This document shows, piece by piece, positions 39,316 to 51,826 of a stretch of DNA of 64,000 bases. The notes beneath the pieces were generated by a model. It searched no databases and had not been told where the DNA came from. It saw only the letters and a program-made list of their open reading frames with translations. Source of the stretch: Conchocele bisecta (taxonomy: Eukaryota > Mollusca > Bivalvia > Lucinida > Thyasiridae); assembly GCA_029237695.1 (NCBI GenBank), contig JAQRGA010000032.1:152257-216256 (forward strand), in the 5' to 3' direction. Both the position numbers and the translations under genes were made by a program. The stretch's first letter is position 1. Each line of letters opens with the position of its first letter.

Positions 39316-39939
39316 GATGCCAGTTGCTGCTTATAGTTTCTAACCTTTAAAATTTTAAATATTTATACAGGGTCTATTTTTCTATTCACAAATTTGTTCT
39401 TCAGATCATCAAAACTACACCTACCTAATTAATGTAAAAAGTTTTATTTTTTTGATAGGCGTAAATTGCAAAGCTTCTTCTAAATAAAAATTCCAGCACT
39501 GCCATTGAAGGAGCGTAAGTGCTTAAGTACGATAAGTTTTTTTTGTTTCCTAACTTGCTATGGGGCCAGATAGATATTCAGCATTTATTGTAATCAAAGA
39601 TTCCAGCCCCCCCCCCCTCAAAGAAGCTGACCTACATTCCTGCAATGCTAATCCATCGAAAATAATAACTACTGTTTTTATCTTGCAGAAATTAAACAAT
39701 ATTTTTTATGCCTTTAACTTTATTTAATTTACATCATTAACTGTAAATTTTAGGGTATATTGCACAAGTTAATATTTTATACATCCAGTCCGTTTAATAT
39801 TTTTTAAACTGAAAAACGCTCAAAATTAAGTTTAAATGAAATTGCACTAAAAATTGATAATTTTTATTATATTTTTTTTTTAATTACAAATTACTGTGTT
39901 TTTAACTTAACGTACTCTAAATAAGAAATTTTTAAATTG
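39316..39939. other. Gap with a possible coding trace, unassigned
   Basis: About 620 nt of error-prone sequence. On the minus strand, 39650-39530 reads FDGLALQECRSASL, then SLITINAEYLSGPIAS, which looks like protein-coding composition but matches no family I can name. An 11-base C run (39607-39617) interrupts it. The rest, 39680-39930, is A/T-rich with no trace of genes. Confidence 0.3.
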
Positions 39940-39967
39940 TTGTCTAGATTTGTCAAGGTGTTATAAT
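39940..39967 (+). promoter_or_regulatory. Sigma-70-like promoter upstream of the acetolactate synthase gene
   Basis: TTGTCT (39940-39945) and TATAAT (39962-39967) are 16 bases apart, 45 nt before the ATG at 40012. The spacing and hexamers fit a housekeeping promoter for the synthase-dehydrogenase pair. The ribosome binding site AGGAAAAT follows. Confidence 0.5.
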
Positions 39968-40011
39968 TTCAACGAGTGATATTTATTTGGCACAACATTT
40001 AGGAAAATAGT

Positions 40012-41834
40012 ATGAAAGCATCTGATTTATTTGTTAAAGCCCTGGAAAATGAAGGCATTGAATATATTTTTGGTATTCCTGGTGAGGAAAATCTAGATTT
40101 TTTAGATTCTTTGCAAAATTCAAGTATTAAATTCATTCTTTAACTCGAACATTGAGCAAAGGTTGCAGCATTTATGGCGGCTACTTATGGGAAAGAAATA
40201 GACTGGGAATGACCAGTGTATGCTTTGGCGACTTTAGGCCCTGGTGCGACTATATTGGTTACTTAGCGCCGCTTATGCGCAATTATGGTTGACTTTTTCC
40301 AATGCTTAATTGATTAACTGGGTTCAAGAAAAAGCCAATTAAGTTCTAGTAAAACAAGGGCGTTTTTCCAAAATTGTTTGATGAATTATTTGCGTATGAA
40401 TGGAGCCACTTACTAAATCTACGTAAACAGATTTGTTAATGGGAGGACATGATTCCCATCCACTTTAGTACGTGGAGGCATTCCGCCTAGCAGAAGAAGA
40501 GAGGCCAGGGGCAGTGCACTTAGAGTTAACCTGAAGATGTGGCAATTCTGAAGAGGTATAGACGAATGGCATATATTTACCTGTACATGAAATTCGTCGC
40601 CCAGAAGCAGACCAAAGAAAAACTAAGAGATATAGCAGTGGGAAATGATTAAACAAAAATGCCAAAAATCCTTTGGTCTTAATTGGTGCAGGTGACTGAA
40701 TCGTAAAAAGTTATTATTTAAGCCAATGTTAGATTTTATTTGATTATAACCTGTTATTCCATTCTATTTAATACGCAAATGGGCAAAGGTCGTGGGTTAG
40801 TTGTGAAAAACTCATTGTTGTTTTTAGGCACAGGCTGCATTTTCAGATCTGGATATTATTACACCAACGTGGTTAGAATAGCAGATTTGAATTATTAATA
40901 TTGGACATGATTGTGGCTAGAAAAACCAAAAACCCCATTTTTTATGCATAAAGATGGCGCTTAAAGTTATTATTATTAATTTCAATTCTGCATATGTTGA
41001 TTGAAGTGTACTTTCCACAACTCGAGATTGGGGTGGGTATATTAAAAATACAAGTTAATTCGCCTTAAGCCACAAGAATAATAAACTTTAATTAAAATTA
41101 ACAAGCTGTTCGTTTTAGAATTATTTTAGAATTTAGAACATTGAAAAAACGCTGATCGTTTAAGGCAAGTGTTAATTCACGAAAAAGACAAATAACGCTT
41201 CTTTACCCCTTTATTGCCAACAGGCATTGCGCTAGGATGTTGCTGATCGTGGTCCGTAGCACTCAAATTAAAGATGGCAATTTATTTACACCTAGATAAA
41301 TGGTTATGTATTAAAATTTGGTTTGGCAAGGGACATTATCACCAACTTATATGACCTAATACAAAGTAATTACTTGGATAATGCCGTTAGCAACCGACTG
41401 GGTGGCAGGGCTACCAAGTGGCGATTGCCGTCCTGCCGCCTTATTGTATCCGAAAAACGCCCAAATAATGGGCAGATATGTGGTGACGGTTATGGCTTCA
41501 TTGATGAATTCTCCAAGAGGATTGAAACAAAAGTCCCACACGTCTTTGGGTTGGAAATTTAGTAGTGCTTATTATAACTGACAGTGCTTTTGGGATGATT
41601 CGCTGGAAGCAAGAGAGACGTGGTTTGAGAGATTTTGGTTTGCAATATAATAACCCAGATTTTGTTAAATATGCTGATAGTTATGGTGCGCATGGACACA
41701 AAGTAAGGAGTGCAAATCAATTTTCACCACTCATACAATCTTGTTTTAATGAAGGCGGTGTGCATATTATTGATGTGCCAATTGACTATAAAGAAAACAA
41801 GACGCTATTTTATGAACAATTAAAAGATACATAA
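40012..41834 (+). pseudogene. Acetolactate synthase large subunit-like thiamine diphosphate enzyme, frameshifted
   Basis: The start MKASDLFVKALENEGIEYIF and GIPGEENLDFLDSL is the thiamine diphosphate pyrimidine domain of the acetolactate synthase family (quoted in two parts). Further traces are MAATYG, ATLGPGAT, EERPGAVHLEL-like, QIMGRYVVT and a clean C-terminal run DFGLQYNNPDFVKYADSYGA with VHIIDVPIDYKENKTLFYEQL to the stop at 41834. Span 1823 nt against about 1650 usual, from surplus bases. It is followed 15 nt later by an aldehyde dehydrogenase gene. This form with an adjacent dehydrogenase is unlike biosynthetic ilvBN, since no small subunit follows; its exact reaction is uncertain. Confidence 0.8.
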
Positions 41835-41849
41835 AAGGAAGAAAGTGTA

Positions 41850-43367
41850 ATGGAAAAACTAATCGTTAAACAGGCTTATACTGGTGAAATACTGTCTGAA
41901 TTACAAATGCATGACAATACGCAAGTGCAGAATATGTTGTCTACGGCGTATGCACTACATAAGACAGGACGATTGCCAAAGATTCAACGTTATTGAATTT
42001 TTGCAAAAAATTAGGCTGATTTAGTAGATGGTGGATAACGTGAAAGATTTTGCCACGCTTAATTGCGAATGAAGGGGGGGGGTGGGGGGGGGCATGGGGC
42101 GGGCCACGCGGGCACGGCAAGCCAATTCGTTGATGCAAGGACGTAGAGGTTGATCGTTCTATTTAGTGGTAGTTAGGTAATTGCCATTTATTGAAGGCTG
42201 GGATAATATTAAAGGCCAAAAAAAAATACAAACTTGGATTACACGTCAGCGAGGGGCTGAGGGCATAAGGCACCACACTATTACTTGAAGCTAATTAGGT
42301 GTAGTCAGTGGCGGTTAAGCGCGTGTTTAATTCATCCATTGTAAATTTAGCGAATACAACCTAAGTTATCTTCTGCAAATTGCGTAGCGGTTGCCCCTGT
42401 AAATTAAATTTTAAACAAACCCGCGATCCTAGAAACTCCACTTTGTACATTGCGGTTTTAGCGGAGTTAATTTCCAAAAAATGCAGGTCTCAGTATACCA
42501 GTGGGTTGGATGCAAAGTTGCTTTATTATTTTGATAAATGAAAATGCAGAAAAATTAGTCATCGATTCCCACGTGTAGCTTATTTTTAGTTTTATTGGCT
42601 CTTTGCTAAATGTAGGCTGGGATCTTAAAATCAAAACTCGCACCAGGTACGCGTGTTGTTGCCTTAGGCAAGCAATGGCTGTGTTGGCTCCATTGATTTT
42701 TGCATGAGTATGCAGATGAGAAGGTTTTGTTAGAAGTGGGGCGTAGTTAAAAGCCAGTATTTGTATCACTCTGGACAAGTTTGTGTTATTTCAGGTGCAA
42801 CGTATCTATGTGCCTGAAAAACGTGCACAAGATTTGGCGCAGAAAATTGCCAATATTGCTGCCAAACAAATAGTTGGTGATGCAATTAACGAAGATTCTG
42901 ATTTGGGTCCACTTATCTCAGCAAAAGAAACCGATAGAATTGAATTTTGGGTTGATGAAGCAATTGTATCAGGCGCACAGTTAATGACAGGAGGCAAGCG
43001 TATTAATGCAGTGAGCTACGAACCAACGGTGTTACTAAATCCACCTAAAGACGCTAAAATATCTATACAAGAAGTGTTTGGACCTGTGGTATGTATTTAT
43101 GGTTATAAAATACTTGATGATGCAATTAAGCAGGCCAATAGTTTAGGATTTTCATTTCAATCTGCGATATTTAGCGATAATGCGCAAAGAGCAATGGAAA
43201 TAGCTGAAAAATTAGAAGCAAGTGCAGTAATGATTAATGATTACACTACCTTTAGAGTTGACTGGATGCCTTTTGCTGGTAGAAAATGCTCCGGATACGG
43301 CATAGGAGGTATCGGCTATACTATGCGTGATATGCTTGAACATAAGATGATAGTTATTAAAGAATGA
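41850..43367 (+). pseudogene. NAD(P)-dependent aldehyde dehydrogenase, 5' two-thirds broken
   Basis: The gene starts MEKLIVKQAYTGEIL with AAGGAAG upstream, then is broken until about 42780. The last 194 codons are clean: VQRIYVPEKRAQDLAQKIA, SDLGPLISAKETDRIE, YEPTVLLNPPKDAKISIQEVFGPVV, and PFAGRKCSGYGIGGIGYTM. The catalytic-cysteine region SGQVC is present at 42773-42787 just before the frame settles. The span of 1518 nt fits about 480-500 residues. An artificial-looking G run lies at 42073-42092. The class (succinate semialdehyde, lactaldehyde or similar) cannot be told. The partner gene upstream suggests an aldehyde made or used with the thiamine diphosphate enzyme. Confidence 0.83.
42071..42105. 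repeat. G-rich low-complexity patch
   Basis: A block of nearly pure G interrupted by single T, A and C bases sits inside the broken half of the aldehyde dehydrogenase gene. G runs of this length occur nowhere in clean parts of this AT-rich window and would encode a Gly/Trp stretch foreign to the family. It is most likely a read artefact. Confidence 0.7.
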
Positions 43368-43418
43368 ATTAAGGGTATTGTTTGATTCATAGATACAATC
43401 GATTGATCTATTTAAATG

Positions 43419-45243
43419 TTAATTGAACTGATGCTTATATAATGAAGTATATTCACCATTTGCACTGAGTAATTCTTGGTGTGATCCTTGCTCAATCACC
43501 TTACCTTGACGAAGGACTACAATTTTATCGGCTTTTTGTACTGTACTTAGACGGTGAGCAATAATAATAGTAGTACGATTTTTTTGCATCTGGTTAATAG
43601 CTGATTGAACTTTTTTCTCAGTGGTGGAATCAAGTGCAGAAGTAGCCTCGTCAAGAATCAAAATTGGACTATCTTTAGCTATTGCTCTAGCAATAGCTAA
43701 ACGCTGGCGTTGACCACCAGAGAGCTTAGTACCATCTTCTCCGATTTGAGAATCAAACTTCTCACTTAAGGCTTGTATAACGTCGTAAGCATTTGCTATT
43801 TTGGCAGCGCTCTCAATCTTTTTATTACTCATAATCTTTAATTCTGACCAAGTTGCCAAATGTTACCTTTTACACTATCGTTTTAATAGTGTACATTCTG
43901 ATCAACAGAGGCGATTTGCGTGCGTTTTGATTTCAGTTCAAATTCAGAAATATCGACACCTCAATGGTAATATTGCCCCCCCAGATTTAGGCGAATAAAT
44001 TTAGCTAAAGTTGAATTATTGTAGTTTTTCCATCACTGTAGAACCATCACAGGGGTTTTAGCGACAGGTATCGCCTCCTGCTTTAATATCCGAAATTATT
44101 ATTATTAAGTACATTATTCTGAGTAGTGTATTCCAAAAGAAATATTATTAAATTTAATTGCACCTTTAACATCTCTTTAAGTGCTTTTCACCAGTATTTT
44201 GTTCTTCTATTCTTTCATCTATTTTAGTCCCAAATACACTTTCACCTGCAGCTATTGCCATTTGTAGTGTTTTTATTAATATTAAATTCAGGTTTTAAGA
44301 AATGGTTTTAATTAACATACTCATTGCGATAATAAAATAAGCCAATAAAAACTCCTGCAACTTCATCTTTAAATAAACGTGGCAGAAAAGAAAAAATACA
44401 ACCACAACCTGACAAAGACATGGCCGATATTAAAATATTAATAAAATGCCACATTTAAAGGGCATTGGCCATATCTATTTTAAAGCGTTGGTGTTTTTGG
44501 CGAATATTTTGAAATCAGATTGAAAAATTTAATTACTTTCTTGTTGTTGCGCATATTGTAGATTTTGACTAATGAGTTTCCTGAATAAATTTTTTCATTC
44601 AGCAAGTGTGTCATATTGCCATTATTGATTTTTCTGTACTTTTTTACTAGGAATTACGCATACCGTGGGGAAGGAAGAGTAGGTTAACTGCAAGATAAAA
44701 TATTAATGGTTAGAAAGATAATTAGCGATATACTAAGTTCCCAACTTTTATAAAATAAATAAGCAATAAGAATAACGACAAATACAAAAGATTTGATAAA
44801 TTCTAACCAAATAGTAGAGGCAGCGCTGGCGATTTGTTCTACATCATAGGTTAGTTTAGACAGTATTTTGCCAGTAGGGTGTTGGTCAAAATATGTCTTG
44901 GGTAATTTTAATAATTTAGCAAACATATTTGCGCGCAAGTCCATAATTACTTTGTTAGACACCCATGAACTAGCCGCAGAAGAGGTTAGCGCAAAAAAAG
45001 AACTGGTAGTAATTATTGCGAGCAGCATACCTGCATAAAGTAAAGCAGCTTGCGAATTACTACCATCCATAAACACTTCATCAACAATGCGTCCAGTGAT
45101 TTCAGGGTATTGAGCTTTATAATGCCGGTTGCAATTACCATCATCAGTTGATGTAAAGACAAGCTTTACCTACTGTGTAAATTTAGATCAAGGAAAATAG
45201 CCCATAGAATTAAAGGTTTTAATAACCATTTGATAAATTTTAC
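43419..45243 (-). pseudogene. msbA: ABC exporter of the MsbA type (lipid A flippase), middle broken
   Basis: MsbA flips lipid A-core across the inner membrane. The C-terminal ATPase end is clean (43859-43419): [21 protein letters not shown] (signature), [12 protein letters not shown] (Walker B), [14 protein letters not shown] (switch His). The N-terminal membrane domain is partly clean (45076-44684): SWVSNKVIMDLRANMFAKLL, PKTYFDQHPTGKILSKLTYD, then hydrophobic helices. The stretch 44680-43860, holding Walker A (a GDGKTTI-like trace near 44030), is frameshifted. An approximate start lies just after AGGAG on the minus strand. The span of about 1825 nt fits 580-600 residues. Essential for LPS, and consistent with kdsD elsewhere in the window. 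Confidence 0.83.
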
Positions 45244-45273
45244 TCCTAATTAGAAATATTACTAAAACTTTAG

Positions 45274-47092
<1,819 letters not shown>

Positions 47093-48468
47093 AATATTTT
47101 AAATATTCCTATAATTAAGGTAATTAACTTAAATTTTCTCCTTAGATTAGTTATATGTATGCACTAACGAAAATTATTACCTAGCTTAGTCTATATTTGC
47201 TGAAAAAATACAATATTGTATTTAAGGCACACCTAAAATGCCATTAAAACTAAAACTACACAAGTTTAATTAATAGCTTTGAGAACAATCCAAAAATATC
47301 TTTTTGACCATAAAAAGCGTTTCCAATCAGTATTCTAATAATAAAAAATCGCTGATATTATTTTGTACCAATAAACTTCAAGAAACTGTTGAAATTAGGA
47401 TGGTATTAATGCAGCGGTAAAATAGTTTATAACCCTAGACCAATGCTTTTTTATAATATAAGAGCTTGATTTAATTATCCAAAACCAAAAATGCAAATTC
47501 CAAATCAAAAATTTTTGAATTATTTTTGTAGAATTAGTAAACTTAAAGTAAAAATCTTATTTAATAGATTTATTTTTAGAATCCTTAAGCATAGTAGAAA
47601 AACAAATAAAGAATTTGGTTTCTACGCCAGAATAATCCGCACAAAGATCATTTTAAAAAGAAAGTATGAATTTGTATTTAAGTTGATAAAACTAAAATAA
47701 ATATGAAAGCCAATAGATTCCGCTTATGACGATTGGGTATTGATCGTTAATTGAATGACAAAAAAAGTAAGGATAGGTAATCTTGTGAATAAATTTATTA
47801 AACAAGAAACCGACCCTATGTCTACACAAATAAATTATTGAAAGCGTAAAAAATAGCACACTTTATTTATACTATTGTAACAAACTGGACCGGCCTAGAA
47901 AAAAATCTTAAAAAAAAAATTCAATCAATTTTGTAATAAATCTCTTTAGATTATAAAATGTATTACAAAGTTAAAAAATTAGTATTCGCAATCTTTTTGA
48001 GTTTACTGAAACTAAGGGAGGAGGGATAAATTTGTTTGTTCAACTTCAAAATGAATAAATAAGAAATACCATTTTCATGTTAGACAAATTAAACAAACAA
48101 AACAATGAAAGTTAGAGAATTGCTTGGTATTTATGGTTTTTATTAATAGAATTTGTTTACACCTAAATGTTTTGATAATGGAAATAGAGTTTGTAAAAGT
48201 TTATAAAAATCATGAGGAATTTTTATTGTGGCAATGCGTACAATCTACGAAAACTCAGTGGATTCATAAGAATCAGTAGGAACTGCAATGCCAATAGTAA
48301 GCTTTAGTCTTTTATTTTTGAATTTTTTGAATTCACCTAGCTAAGAGTCTAAGAAATTTAAGATACATATTATTTTTTTTTGAAACTTTCATTAAACGAC
48401 GTCTTTAGCGATTTCTGCATTTAGACTATTTGTATATTATCTTTAAAAGGATTATCGCCACTTTTATA
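47093..48468. other. Long stretch without recognisable genes
   Basis: Nearly 1.4 kb between the convergent pyrG and der genes contains only short frames and A/T runs. A 69-codon open frame at 47491-47700 is Lys/Ile/Phe-rich, which is what random AT-rich sequence yields, and I do not support it as a gene. No tRNA, terminator or repeat array was found. It may be a decayed locus or an error-rich intergenic region. Confidence 0.5.
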
Positions 48469-49761
48469 TCAATAAGTAATTGGTGTGTTGGTAAGTTTTA
48501 AAGCATTAATAAAAAAGTTTTTTAAGTAACGGTCATAAGAATTAGGCACATTTTGTAAGTGATTACCGTGAAATGTTAAAGTTGGTGGAAATACATCAGT
48601 TTGATTTACGTATTTAATTTTTAATCTTCTGCCTTTTACTGGTGGTGGTTGATGAGCTTGATTGGCTTTTTCTAAGATCTTATTCAACACAGAGGTGCTA
48701 AATTTAGTACCAGCATTGGTGTATGCAATAGTAATAGGCGTAAATAATTTTCCTACGCCTGAGCCATGTAACGCAGAGATGTAATGCACGCTAGCGTAAT
48801 TAACAAATGATAATTTAACATCTAATTTACGTTTTATCTCTTGTTTTTGATAATTATCTAAACCATCCCATTTGTTAATTACAATCAGTAAAGCCCTACC
48901 ATTGTCGGCGCTCATTCCTAGTAAAGTTGCATCTTGCTCGGTAACGCCTTCATGCGCATCAAGCACTAACACCACTACATGAGAGCGTTCTACAGCTTCA
49001 CGTGCTTTAATGATTGAGAATATTTCAATTTTTTCATGAGTAGATCGTTTACGACGAATGCCTGCAGTATCAATTAATGTATATTTTTGTCCTTTGCATT
49101 CAAAAGGGATGTAAATACTGTCGCGTGTTGTACCCGGTAAGTCAATTACTAAGACACGTTTTTCTCCTAAAATGCGATTAATCAAGGTAGATTTTCCAAC
49201 ATTTGGCCTGCCTAAAATAGCAACTGCAATACCTTTAATTTCAATATGCTTTTTTTCTTTTTTTTCTTTTGGTAGTAACACCAAGGTGTGTTTGATCAAT
49301 TCATCAATGCCTTGAGCGTGTTCTGCAGAAATTAATATTGGCTCACCTAAGCCAAGCTCATAGAATTCTGCGCTATTTGCTTGTTCCATGCTTTCAGCTT
49401 TGTTGCAAACTAGGACAATTTTTTTTTTAAGTTTGCGTAGTTGTGAGGCTATTTCTCTATCTAGGCCAATCACACCATCGCGAATATTAACAATAAAGTA
49501 AATAATATCAGATTCTTTAAGTGCACTGAGAACCTGAAATTGAATACTATTATCAATAATATTATCTTGATTAGTTAGGCCGCCAGTATCAATAATAGTG
49601 ACAAAAGTTTTGCTATCATCATCGAACAATATCTCTCTGTATTGACGATCACGTGTTAAACCTTCAAAATCAGATACTAATGCTTGACGTGATTTACTTA
49701 GACGATTAAATAAAGTGGATTTACCAACATTTGGACGTCCAACAAGAGAGATAATAGACAT
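48469..49761 (-). CDS. der: Ribosome biogenesis GTPase Der (EngA)
   Basis: Der has two tandem GTPase domains and a KH-like tail, and acts in late 50S assembly. The intact 430-residue protein shows both P-loops, SLVGRPNVGKSTLFNRL (residues 4-20) and AILGRPNVGKSTLINRIL (about 181-198), both G3 motifs (IDTGG and IDTAG), and G4 motifs NKAE and NKWDG. It is at the short end for the family. It lies 20 nt downstream of yfgM with no bamB between. Clean sequence. Confidence 0.95.
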   Translation of the reverse strand: MSIISLVGRPNVGKSTLFNRLSKSRQALVSDFEGLTRDRQYREILFDDDSKTFVTIIDTGGLTNQDNIIDNSIQFQVLSALKESDIIYFIVNIRDGVIGLDREIASQLRKLKKKIVLVCNKAESMEQANSAEFYELGLGEPILISAEHAQGIDELIKHTLVLLPKEKKEKKHIEIKGIAVAILGRPNVGKSTLINRILGEKRVLVIDLPGTTRDSIYIPFECKGQKYTLIDTAGIRRKRSTHEKIEIFSIIKAREAVERSHVVVLVLDAHEGVTEQDATLLGMSADNGRALLIVINKWDGLDNYQKQEIKRKLDVKLSFVNYASVHYISALHGSGVGKLFTPITIAYTNAGTKFSTSVLNKILEKANQAHQPPPVKGRRLKIKYVNQTDVFPPTLTFHGNHLQNVPNSYDRYLKNFFINALKLTNTPITY

Positions 49762-49781
49762 GGTAAAATTTATTTAAAAAA

Positions 49782-50399
49782 CTAATTTAAATCATTTAGT
49801 TTAATTTTAATCAAGTTTTTTAATTTTGAATCATCACTTAATTGAGATAATGCTAAGTGATAGTACTCTTTTGCAGAATTTATATTATTCTGCGAAAAGT
49901 AAGCATCACCTTTAGCGTGGTTATATAAAGCGCTAAATTCCTTATTAGTATTGTCACCTAACACATTTAAGGCTTTATCAGCGTTATTTATTTCTAAATA
50001 CACACTAGATGCTCTAAATTTTGCACTTTGTGCGATAAATTCGTTTGTACTATTGATTAGCGGTAATAAGTAATTAAGTGCATTTTGATAGTTACTTTGG
50101 CTTATCGCTTGTTTTGCCATTAACAAATCTGCTTGTTCTACGTAAATGCTCATAGCATACTTTTCTTTAAGCTCTTTCAAAGCATTAGCATTATTAGGGT
50201 TAGCAAGCACTGACAAATAGTAACCTCGTGCTTGTACGTTTTGTTGTTGTTGATAATATTTATAATAGCTATAACCCCAAATACCACCTATACCAAGAGA
50301 TATGCCAATAACAATCTGCAGTATATTATCTCTAATCCATTTTTTGACTTGCTCGTCTTGCTCTTCTTCGGTTTTCCTTACTTCAATAAAATTTTTCAT
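49782..50399 (-). CDS. yfgM: YfgM family membrane-anchored TPR protein
   Basis: YfgM is an inner-membrane protein that in E. coli associates with the SecYEG translocon and the periplasmic chaperone PpiD. The 205-residue product has the typical N-terminal cytoplasmic stretch (EEEQDEQVKKWIRDN), one membrane helix (LQIVIGISLGIGGIWGYSYY, residues 27-46) and periplasmic TPR-like repeats (AKYAMS, YFSQNNINSAKEYYHLAL). It starts 4 nt after the hisS stop, in the conserved hisS-yfgM-der order. The frame is intact. Confidence 0.88.
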   Translation of the reverse strand: MKNFIEVRKTEEEQDEQVKKWIRDNILQIVIGISLGIGGIWGYSYYKYYQQQQNVQARGYYLSVLANPNNANALKELKEKYAMSIYVEQADLLMAKQAISQSNYQNALNYLLPLINSTNEFIAQSAKFRASSVYLEINNADKALNVLGDNTNKEFSALYNHAKGDAYFSQNNINSAKEYYHLALSQLSDDSKLKNLIKIKLNDLN

Positions 50400-50402
50400 A
50401 TC

Positions 50403-51671
50403 TTAATATTCCTTTAAATAATTTATTGCATTCTCTATGCTCATTGTTTGTTGTTTTCCTTGATCTTTAAGTGGTTTAATTGCCACTTGGTTATTGCTTA
50501 ATTCTTCTTCTCCTAAAATAATTGCAAAGTCAGCATTTGCTTTATCGGCTTTTTTAAATTGTGATTTAAAGCTACCCATAGTAATGTCATTATAAAGTAT
50601 AAGTGCTGGCAATGCCTGATGGAGTTGTTGTGCAATTTTCATAGATTTTAGTTGCGCACCGTTACCTGAAGTTACCACTATGTAGGCAGACAGTGTATTA
50701 CCTGCAATCGATAAACCTTGTTCTTGCAATAATAAAACCAAACGCTCTAAACCAATAGCAAAGCCAACTGCAGGGCAAGATTTACCACCCATTTGTTCTA
50801 CCAAGTTATCGTAGCGACCACCAGCACAAAATGTGCCTTGTGCACCTAAGTCTGTGGTAGTCCATTCAAATACAGTATTATTATAATAATCTAGTCCACG
50901 CACCAAATGTGTGTTGATGACGTAAGGAATATTTATACATTCCAAATACATTTTAAGTTCATCAAAGTGTCTAGCCGATTCTTTATCTAAATTATCTACT
51001 AATTTAGGCGCGGCTTCAATCAGTGTATGTAAGTCTTTATTTTTAGAATCTAGAATTCTTAATGGATTGGTTTTTAAGCGCCTTGTAGAATCTTCGTCTA
51101 ATTGCCATTTATATTGTGTGAAATAATCAACCAATATATTGCGATAGTTGGCACGCGCTTCGCTAGAACCAAGCGTGTTAATTTCTAAAGTGATATTTTT
51201 TAAGCCCAATCTTTGCCACAATGAATGTGTAATAGTAATTAATTCTGCATCTATTTTTGTATTATTCGCACCAAGAACTTCAGCGCCAATTTGGTGAAAT
51301 TGACGATAACGACCTTTCTGAGGACGCTCATGTCTAAACATCGCACCTTGATAAAAGACTTTTTGAATGCCTTCTCTTACTAGATTATGCTCAATCATTG
51401 AGCGTACCACACCTGCGGTATTTTCAGGCCTAAGACTCAATAGATCACCATTTGAATCTGCCCAAGTGTACATTTCTTTCTCAATAATATCAGTTGCTAG
51501 ACCAATTGCACGACAAAAAGTATCGGTTTTTTCTACGATTGGAGTACGAATATTTTTAAAACCATAAGCAATAAATGTATCAAAAATGATTTTTTCCAAC
51601 AACAGCCATAAATGAGAGTTTTTGGGTAGTAAATCATTCATCCCACGAATGGCGTTTATTTTGTTTGACAT
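50403..51671 (-). CDS. hisS: Histidyl-tRNA synthetase (HisS)
   Basis: HisS charges tRNA-His. The intact 422-residue class II synthetase has IRGMNDLLP at the start, motif 1 around FKNIRTPIVEKTDTF, motif 2 FRHERPQKGRYRQFHQIG, histidine A LVRGLDYYNNTVFEW and histidine B AQGTFCAGGRYDNL, then motif 3 AVGFAIGLERL and the anticodon-binding domain. Length is normal. It heads the hisS-yfgM-der group on the minus strand. Confidence 0.96.
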   Translation of the reverse strand: MSNKINAIRGMNDLLPKNSHLWLLLEKIIFDTFIAYGFKNIRTPIVEKTDTFCRAIGLATDIIEKEMYTWADSNGDLLSLRPENTAGVVRSMIEHNLVREGIQKVFYQGAMFRHERPQKGRYRQFHQIGAEVLGANNTKIDAELITITHSLWQRLGLKNITLEINTLGSSEARANYRNILVDYFTQYKWQLDEDSTRRLKTNPLRILDSKNKDLHTLIEAAPKLVDNLDKESARHFDELKMYLECINIPYVINTHLVRGLDYYNNTVFEWTTTDLGAQGTFCAGGRYDNLVEQMGGKSCPAVGFAIGLERLVLLLQEQGLSIAGNTLSAYIVVTSGNGAQLKSMKIAQQLHQALPALILYNDITMGSFKSQFKKADKANADFAIILGEEELSNNQVAIKPLKDQGKQQTMSIENAINYLKEY

Positions 51672-51826
51672 TACTAAGTTGAATAATAAGTTTCATTTAT
51701 TTTACTTTGTATAGCTATGAATGATTAATAGAAATAATAAGTTTTGCTAAATTGGTAATTCTGTGAAACACAATCATAGTAGAAGTAGAGCTACATTTTA
51801 AGATATTACTAAGTTAATGAAAAATA

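Noticed and set aside
41381..41581. Overlapping short frames in both directions within the synthase gene
   Set aside because: They arise from the frameshifted C-terminal half of the thiamine diphosphate enzyme and carry no separate motifs.
43390..43412. CAATCGATTG palindrome between the aldehyde dehydrogenase and msbA as a dif or operator site
   Set aside because: Only ten bases are truly palindromic and they do not resemble the dif consensus; the flanking symmetry is off by one base.
47491..47700. 69-codon Lys/Ile/Phe-rich frame in the pyrG-der gap
   Set aside because: The composition is what random AT-rich DNA yields; there is no binding site and no conserved motif.
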